Source: Pseudomonas batumici (GTDB lineage Bacteria; Pseudomonadota; Gammaproteobacteria; Pseudomonadales; Pseudomonadaceae). From it: DNA of 64,000 nt. The translations under genes and the position numbers were made by a program. Positions 60,647-64,000 of this stretch are shown here, piece by piece (position 1 is the stretch's first letter; every line of letters starts with the position of its first letter). The notes under the pieces are model-generated. The model did no database searches. It saw nothing but the letters and a program-made list of their open reading frames with translations, and was not told the origin of the DNA. The stretch is from positions 186,001-250,000 of the forward strand of contig NZ_JXDG01000068.1 of the NCBI RefSeq assembly GCF_000820515.1, in the 5' to 3' direction.

Positions 60647-62053
60647 TCAGGTCCGGGCGCACCAGGACCGTTCGCCATCGACGGCCCTTGTCGGATAAGG
60701 AATATCCACATCGAGGCCGTCACGCCTGACCCGAAGACGGCCTTGGTCATGCCCCCGGAAATCAGCTTCGCTCAGGGCCAGCACCCAATACAGCTCTTCC
60801 CGGCCGCAGGCATCCTTGAGCTGTGTCGCCACCGTCGCCTCCCGGAGGTCGATTCGCCCATCCTTGAGCGCAAACAGCGCATCAACCCCGGTTTCGATGA
60901 TCTCCGGTATTCCGGCAAGACGGAAGGAATGCTCGCTGCCGAAACTGCCTTTCATCGCCGTGCCCGGCACCAGCAGATGTCGGCTTGCCGGATCCTTGAA
61001 GCGCTGCAGGAATGGCTCGACCGCCTCTGCCGCCCGACGGTTGGTCCCCGCCAGGGACTCGCGAAGCCGCTGGCCCAGCACCTCATCGGGCGTGTCACTG
61101 ATCGGCGCGATCGGCCCCAATAGCAGGCCCACTGGGGTTTCCCCTTGTGCAACACGGGGCAACCAGTCCAACCGTCGACGATCGAGCAAGTACCCGGCCA
61201 GAAGGCCCAACGCATAGCTCTCATGATCAACCGCCAGGTAGTCGGCACGCCCCAGCGGGATCAGTTGCCTCAACAGCCGCGCCTCCCACTCGGGACTCCG
61301 GGGCTCCAGCCCCATCGCCAACAACTGCGCGACCGACTCCACATAGCGCGCACTCCCCTCGGAGCGGTCGGTATCGCGGATGCGCTCGGCCTCGTCGGCA
61401 AACTCGCTCGACCAACGCCGGTACCAGTAACTGGCGCGCCCCAACGCATCGGCCTCACCCCGGATAGCGGCGAGCAAATGGCGAATGATCCGGTTGCGGT
61501 ACAGACGCGGTTCGACGAGCGCCGGGTAAAGGCTGCTGCGCTCCGACAGCGAACCGCGGGCCCAGTCGTCTTCAGCGTAGAAATGGAAGGCTTCGTGGGT
61601 TGCCAGGTCGAACAGCTCGGGGACCGCTTGCGGATGCTTGAGCCGCTGGACCTCGCCAACAGGCAAATGCTGTCCCAGGCCCACGAAGAGCGCCGGACGC
61701 CCCTGCCACTCGATCTTTTCGAAGCGTCGGTATTCGAAGGGCAGCCCCAGGGCGCCGACCGCCCGCATGTCGACCTCATGCCCACCCCGGGCATTCATCA
61801 GCCACGCCCGCTGTCCGTCGCTGACCAGCAACTGGACATCGGCAAACACCCGGGTCGTGTCGAACAGGTTCGCCAGCGTCGGCCAGGCCATCACGGTCGC
61901 CTCGGCCATGCGCCGCACATAGGCGTCGGTACTCTCAATGCTCTCGATACTTTCGGTGCTTTCTGTGCTGCCCCGGTCCACGGCCTGAACCGCAATACTG
62001 CCCGCCGCCAGGACCACCAACAACAGGACTCCACACATTTTCGCAATCATCAT
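60647..62053 (-). CDS. Exported protein with HEAFH zinc-protease-like motif
   Basis: A protein of 468 residues with an N-terminal membrane anchor or signal (LLLVVLAAGSIAVQAV, about 10-25) and a short Ser/Thr/Glu repeat (30-43). HEAFH (153-157) in DLATHEAFHFYAEDDW followed by EGSARYVES (232-240) reproduces the gluzincin pattern of two His ligands, a catalytic Glu and a third Glu about 75 residues later. I do not recognise the family. ATG 62053 is preferred: GGAGAG stands six bases upstream; the frame also opens at GTG 62089 without a good site. It converges with the cupin gene; stops touch. Confidence 0.7.
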   Translation of the reverse strand: MMIAKMCGVLLLVVLAAGSIAVQAVDRGSTESTESIESIESTDAYVRRMAEATVMAWPTLANLFDTTRVFADVQLLVSDGQRAWLMNARGGHEVDMRAVGALGLPFEYRRFEKIEWQGRPALFVGLGQHLPVGEVQRLKHPQAVPELFDLATHEAFHFYAEDDWARGSLSERSSLYPALVEPRLYRNRIIRHLLAAIRGEADALGRASYWYRRWSSEFADEAERIRDTDRSEGSARYVESVAQLLAMGLEPRSPEWEARLLRQLIPLGRADYLAVDHESYALGLLAGYLLDRRRLDWLPRVAQGETPVGLLLGPIAPISDTPDEVLGQRLRESLAGTNRRAAEAVEPFLQRFKDPASRHLLVPGTAMKGSFGSEHSFRLAGIPEIIETGVDALFALKDGRIDLREATVATQLKDACGREELYWVLALSEADFRGHDQGRLRVRRDGLDVDIPYPTRAVDGERSWCART

Positions 62054-62170
62054 GAGCGCTCTCCACATCCGCATCCGTTCGGTGTTCACCCCAGTCTAGG
62101 AAAGGCGCAACGGGAAAAATGTAGGAATCAGGCACGCAACAGGCAGGATCCGGCCGAAAAAAGGCGAAAA

Positions 62171-62195
62171 AAAACCCCGAACCAGTCGGGGTTTT
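62171..62195 (-). terminator. Terminator of rpmB-rpmG
   Basis: AAAACCCCGA (62171-62180) pairs with TCGGGGTTTT (62186-62195) around ACCAG. It ends in a T-run on the minus strand, 20 bp after the rpmG stop. Confidence 0.88.
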
Positions 62196-62214
62196 TTTCG
62201 AAAGAAAAAATCAA

Positions 62215-62370
62215 TTACTTGATTTTGCCTTCCTTGTAGATCACGTGCTTACGAACAACCGGATCATATTTCTTGATCTCGATTTTGTCCGGAGTAGTGC
62301 GCTTGTTCTTGTCAGTCGTGTAGAAATGACCAGTACCGGCGCTCGAGATCAAACGAATCAATTCACGCAT
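62215..62370 (-). CDS. rpmG: 50S ribosomal protein L33
   Basis: A 51-residue ribosomal protein: MRELIRLISSAGTGHFYTTD, then KNKRTTPDKIEIKKYDPVVR, ending KEGKIK. It is the cysteine-free form of L33, so it does not bind zinc. GGGAGCTAAATC precedes ATG 62370. It follows rpmB by 12 bp in the usual bacterial pair. Confidence 0.97.
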   Translation of the reverse strand: MRELIRLISSAGTGHFYTTDKNKRTTPDKIEIKKYDPVVRKHVIYKEGKIK

Positions 62371-62382
62371 GATTTAGCTCCC

Positions 62383-62616
62383 TTATACCTTGCCATCGCG
62401 ACGGAGTTCGGCCAGCACGACATCAATGCCGCGCTTGTCGATGATACGCATGCCCTTGGCGGATACGCGCAGACGCACGAAACGCTTCTCGGACTCGACC
62501 CAGAAGCGGTGATGCTGCAGGTTCGGCAGGAAACGACGACGGGTTTTGTTGTTTGCGTGGGAAATGTTATTCCCAGTCACCGGACCCTTACCGGTAACTT
62601 GACAGACTCTAGACAT
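62383..62616 (-). CDS. rpmB: 50S ribosomal protein L28
   Basis: A 77-residue ribosomal protein with the family start MSRVCQVTGKGPVTGNNISH, the NNKTRRRFLPNLQHHRFW block and the end IIDKRGIDVVLAELRRDGKV. One cysteine only, so no zinc ribbon. AGAGGGCTGAGGC stands before ATG 62616. First gene of rpmB-rpmG, with a candidate promoter about 150 bp upstream. Confidence 0.97.
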   Translation of the reverse strand: MSRVCQVTGKGPVTGNNISHANNKTRRRFLPNLQHHRFWVESEKRFVRLRVSAKGMRIIDKRGIDVVLAELRRDGKV

Positions 62617-63067
62617 GCCTCAGCCCTCTAAAACCACATGCCCAACCCGGCATGGGTTGGCCGCTTAATCTCTCAGTCATTTGGCGCCAGGCGCCGCGTT
62701 TCTTTAAGGGTCTTACCGGCTACACCTACAAGCGAAGGAACCGGGCCCCTAGAAAAGAGCGCTGCTTTATACCAGAAAGACTCAGGTGCAACAACATCCC
62801 GTGCAATTAAAACCGCAACGCCGCACCGGGAATGACCGTGCAGGACGCCAGCAACGCGGGCTTGCGCCATAAAAGGCCGCTCGTCGCACAAATGCCTGTC
62901 GCCGGCCCAAAAGGCCCGCCAAACCGTGCGGTGAAAACATCGGGGGAAGCAGGCAAACTGAGCAACCCGGTAAAAACGGGATAGTCAATTACCGTCCATA
63001 CCTCTAGGGTAGGACTTTTCCAGACTGCACTCGCAGATGGGACAACGACCTGCAAAGGATACTGAAT
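62617..63067. other. 451-bp divergent region, rpmB / dpp gene
   Basis: No gene is supported. On the minus strand it contains the rpmB promoter and a leader of about 145 nt with two hairpins: CCAACCC-N5-GGGTTGG (62642-62660) and GGCGCC-N-GGCGCC (62683-62695). On the plus strand the last 120 bp should hold the promoter of the peptide-binding protein gene; no clear element is seen. Confidence 0.5.
62766..62794 (-). promoter_or_regulatory. Candidate sigma-70 promoter of rpmB-rpmG
   Basis: On the minus strand TTGTTG (62789-62794) and TATAAA (62766-62771) are exactly 17 bp apart. The inferred transcript starts near 62759 and has a leader of about 145 nt. Confidence 0.55.
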
Positions 63068-64000
63068 ATGCGTCTCGCTGCCCTACCGCTATTGCTCGTC
63101 CCTTTCCTGGGGCTGCCGGCCCAGGCCGCCGATTCCTTGAACGTTTGCACCGAAGCCAGCCCCGATGGGTTCGACGTGGTGCAGTACAACTCGCTGACGA
63201 CGACCAACGCCTCGGCCGACGTGCTGATGAACCGCCTGGTGGACTTCGACGCCGCCAGCGGCAAACTGGTCCCCAGCCTCGCCGACAGCTGGACGGTGTC
63301 CGACGACGGACTGGTCTACGACTTCAAGCTGCATCCGGGGGTGAAATTCCATCACACCGACTACTTCAAGCCAACCCGCGACCTGACCGCCGCCGACGTG
63401 CGGTTCAGCTTCGAACGCATGCTAGACCCGGCCAACCCGTGGCACCAGATCGCCCAGAGCGGCTTTCCCCACGCCCAGTCGCTGCAACTGCCGAGCCTGA
63501 TCAAGCGGATCGAGGCCACCGATCCGCTGACCGTGCGCTTTACCCTCGATCACCCCGACTCGACCTTCCTCGCCGCCCTGAGCATGGGTTTCGCCTCGAT
63601 CTATTCGGCGGAATACGCCGACAAGCTGATGGCCGCGGGCACGCCGGAAAAACTCAACAGCCAGCCCATCGGCACCGGCCCGTTCGTGTTCGGTCGTTTC
63701 CAGAAAGACGCCTCGATCCGCTACAGTGCCAACCCGGACTACTTCGCCGGCAAACCGGCGGTCGACAGCCTGGTCTTCTCCATCACCCCGGATGCCAACG
63801 TCCGCCTGCAAAAGTTGCGACGTAACGAGTGCCAGATCGCCCTCTCGCCCAAACCCCTGGATGTCGTTGCCGCTAGTAAGGAGACGACACTCAAGGTGGA
63901 AAGGACCGACGCCTTCATGACCGCGTTCGTTGCCATCAACAGCCAGCATCCACCGCTGGACAAGCCGGAAGTGCGCCAGGCGATCAACCTGGCCGTCGAC
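63068..64000 (+). CDS. dppA: ABC transporter peptide-binding protein (DppA/SBP_bac_5 family), cut by window end
   Basis: The first 311 residues of a periplasmic solute-binding protein for di- or oligopeptides. Signal peptide 1-20 (LPLLLVPFLGLPAQAAD). The mature start SLNVCTEASPDGFDVVQYNS and blocks LVDFDAASGKLVPSLADSW, GVKFHHTDYFKP, LTAADVRFSFERML and NSQPIGTGPFVFGRF are typical of the DppA family. The frame is open to the window edge; about 220 residues are missing. In P. aeruginosa the dpp operon follows rpmG-rpmB, and it has several dppA paralogues, so the peptide range is uncertain. Confidence 0.92.
   Translation, partial: MRLAALPLLLVPFLGLPAQAADSLNVCTEASPDGFDVVQYNSLTTTNASADVLMNRLVDFDAASGKLVPSLADSWTVSDDGLVYDFKLHPGVKFHHTDYFKPTRDLTAADVRFSFERMLDPANPWHQIAQSGFPHAQSLQLPSLIKRIEATDPLTVRFTLDHPDSTFLAALSMGFASIYSAEYADKLMAAGTPEKLNSQPIGTGPFVFGRFQKDASIRYSANPDYFAGKPAVDSLVFSITPDANVRLQKLRRNECQIALSPKPLDVVAASKETTLKVERTDAFMTAFVAINSQHPPLDKPEVRQAINLAVD

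Noticed and set aside
62807..63055. Short minus-strand frames in the rpmB-dpp gap
   Set aside because: No ribosome site, no domain, and they cross the expected promoter of the peptide-binding protein gene.

Overview
The window is a stretch of a Pseudomonas chromosome, most likely from the P. fluorescens complex. It is GC-rich and densely coded. Its order (algP, FKBP, algQ, dsb, hemYXDC, algR, algZ, argH, cyaA, rnk, cyaY, lysA, dapF, xerC, sutA, glnK-amtB, comM, MATE, EAL protein, rep, xpt, cycB, pauR, dadX, dadA, lrp, aldehyde dehydrogenase, rpmG-rpmB, dpp) follows, as I recall it, the P. aeruginosa PAO1 PA5253-PA5317 region. Short REP doublets (GTAGGAGC...GCTCCTAC) between genes also fit the fluorescens group.

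1-9.6 kb is the alginate/heme locus, mostly on the minus strand: histone-like AlgP, anti-sigma AlgQ, a DsbB-type oxidase, the overlapping hemC-hemD-hemX-hemY operon, and the AlgZ/AlgR two-component pair. 9.8-22.9 kb is core metabolism and chromosome maintenance: argH, a glutathione transferase, class I adenylate cyclase, rnk, frataxin, lptM-lysA-dapF-DUF484-xerC-HAD as one tight plus-strand operon, then sutA and yjbQ. 23-28.3 kb holds the nitrogen pair glnK-amtB, ubiK, a small AT-rich insertion (antitoxin fragment plus an unusual lipoprotein) and comM. 28.4-36.8 kb holds a secreted aldose-epimerase-like protein, a LysR regulator divergent from a MATE pump, a c-di-GMP phosphodiesterase, rep and xpt.

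37-46 kb is the main accessory island: a chaperone-usher fimbrial cluster (major pilin, two chaperones, usher, adhesin, two minor pilins, second adhesin) divergent from an orphan NarL/FixJ response regulator. The two adhesins have unrelated N-terminal domains on nearly identical C-terminal pilin domains.

46-62.6 kb carries a CoA transferase, cytochrome c5, a polyamine/D-alanine catabolic region (PauR, DadX, RidA, DadA, Lrp, aldehyde dehydrogenase, cupin), a MITE sitting on a stop codon, a MocR regulator, a cardiolipin-synthase-like lipoprotein, an MFS exporter, a secreted protein with a zinc-protease-like HEAFH motif, and ribosomal proteins L33/L28. The window ends inside a peptide-binding lipotransport protein gene.

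No tRNA, rRNA, CRISPR array or intact insertion sequence was seen. I do not see a wholly new system. The best leads are the twin-chaperone/twin-adhesin pilus, the HEAFH protein and several promoter palindromes that predict specific regulators.
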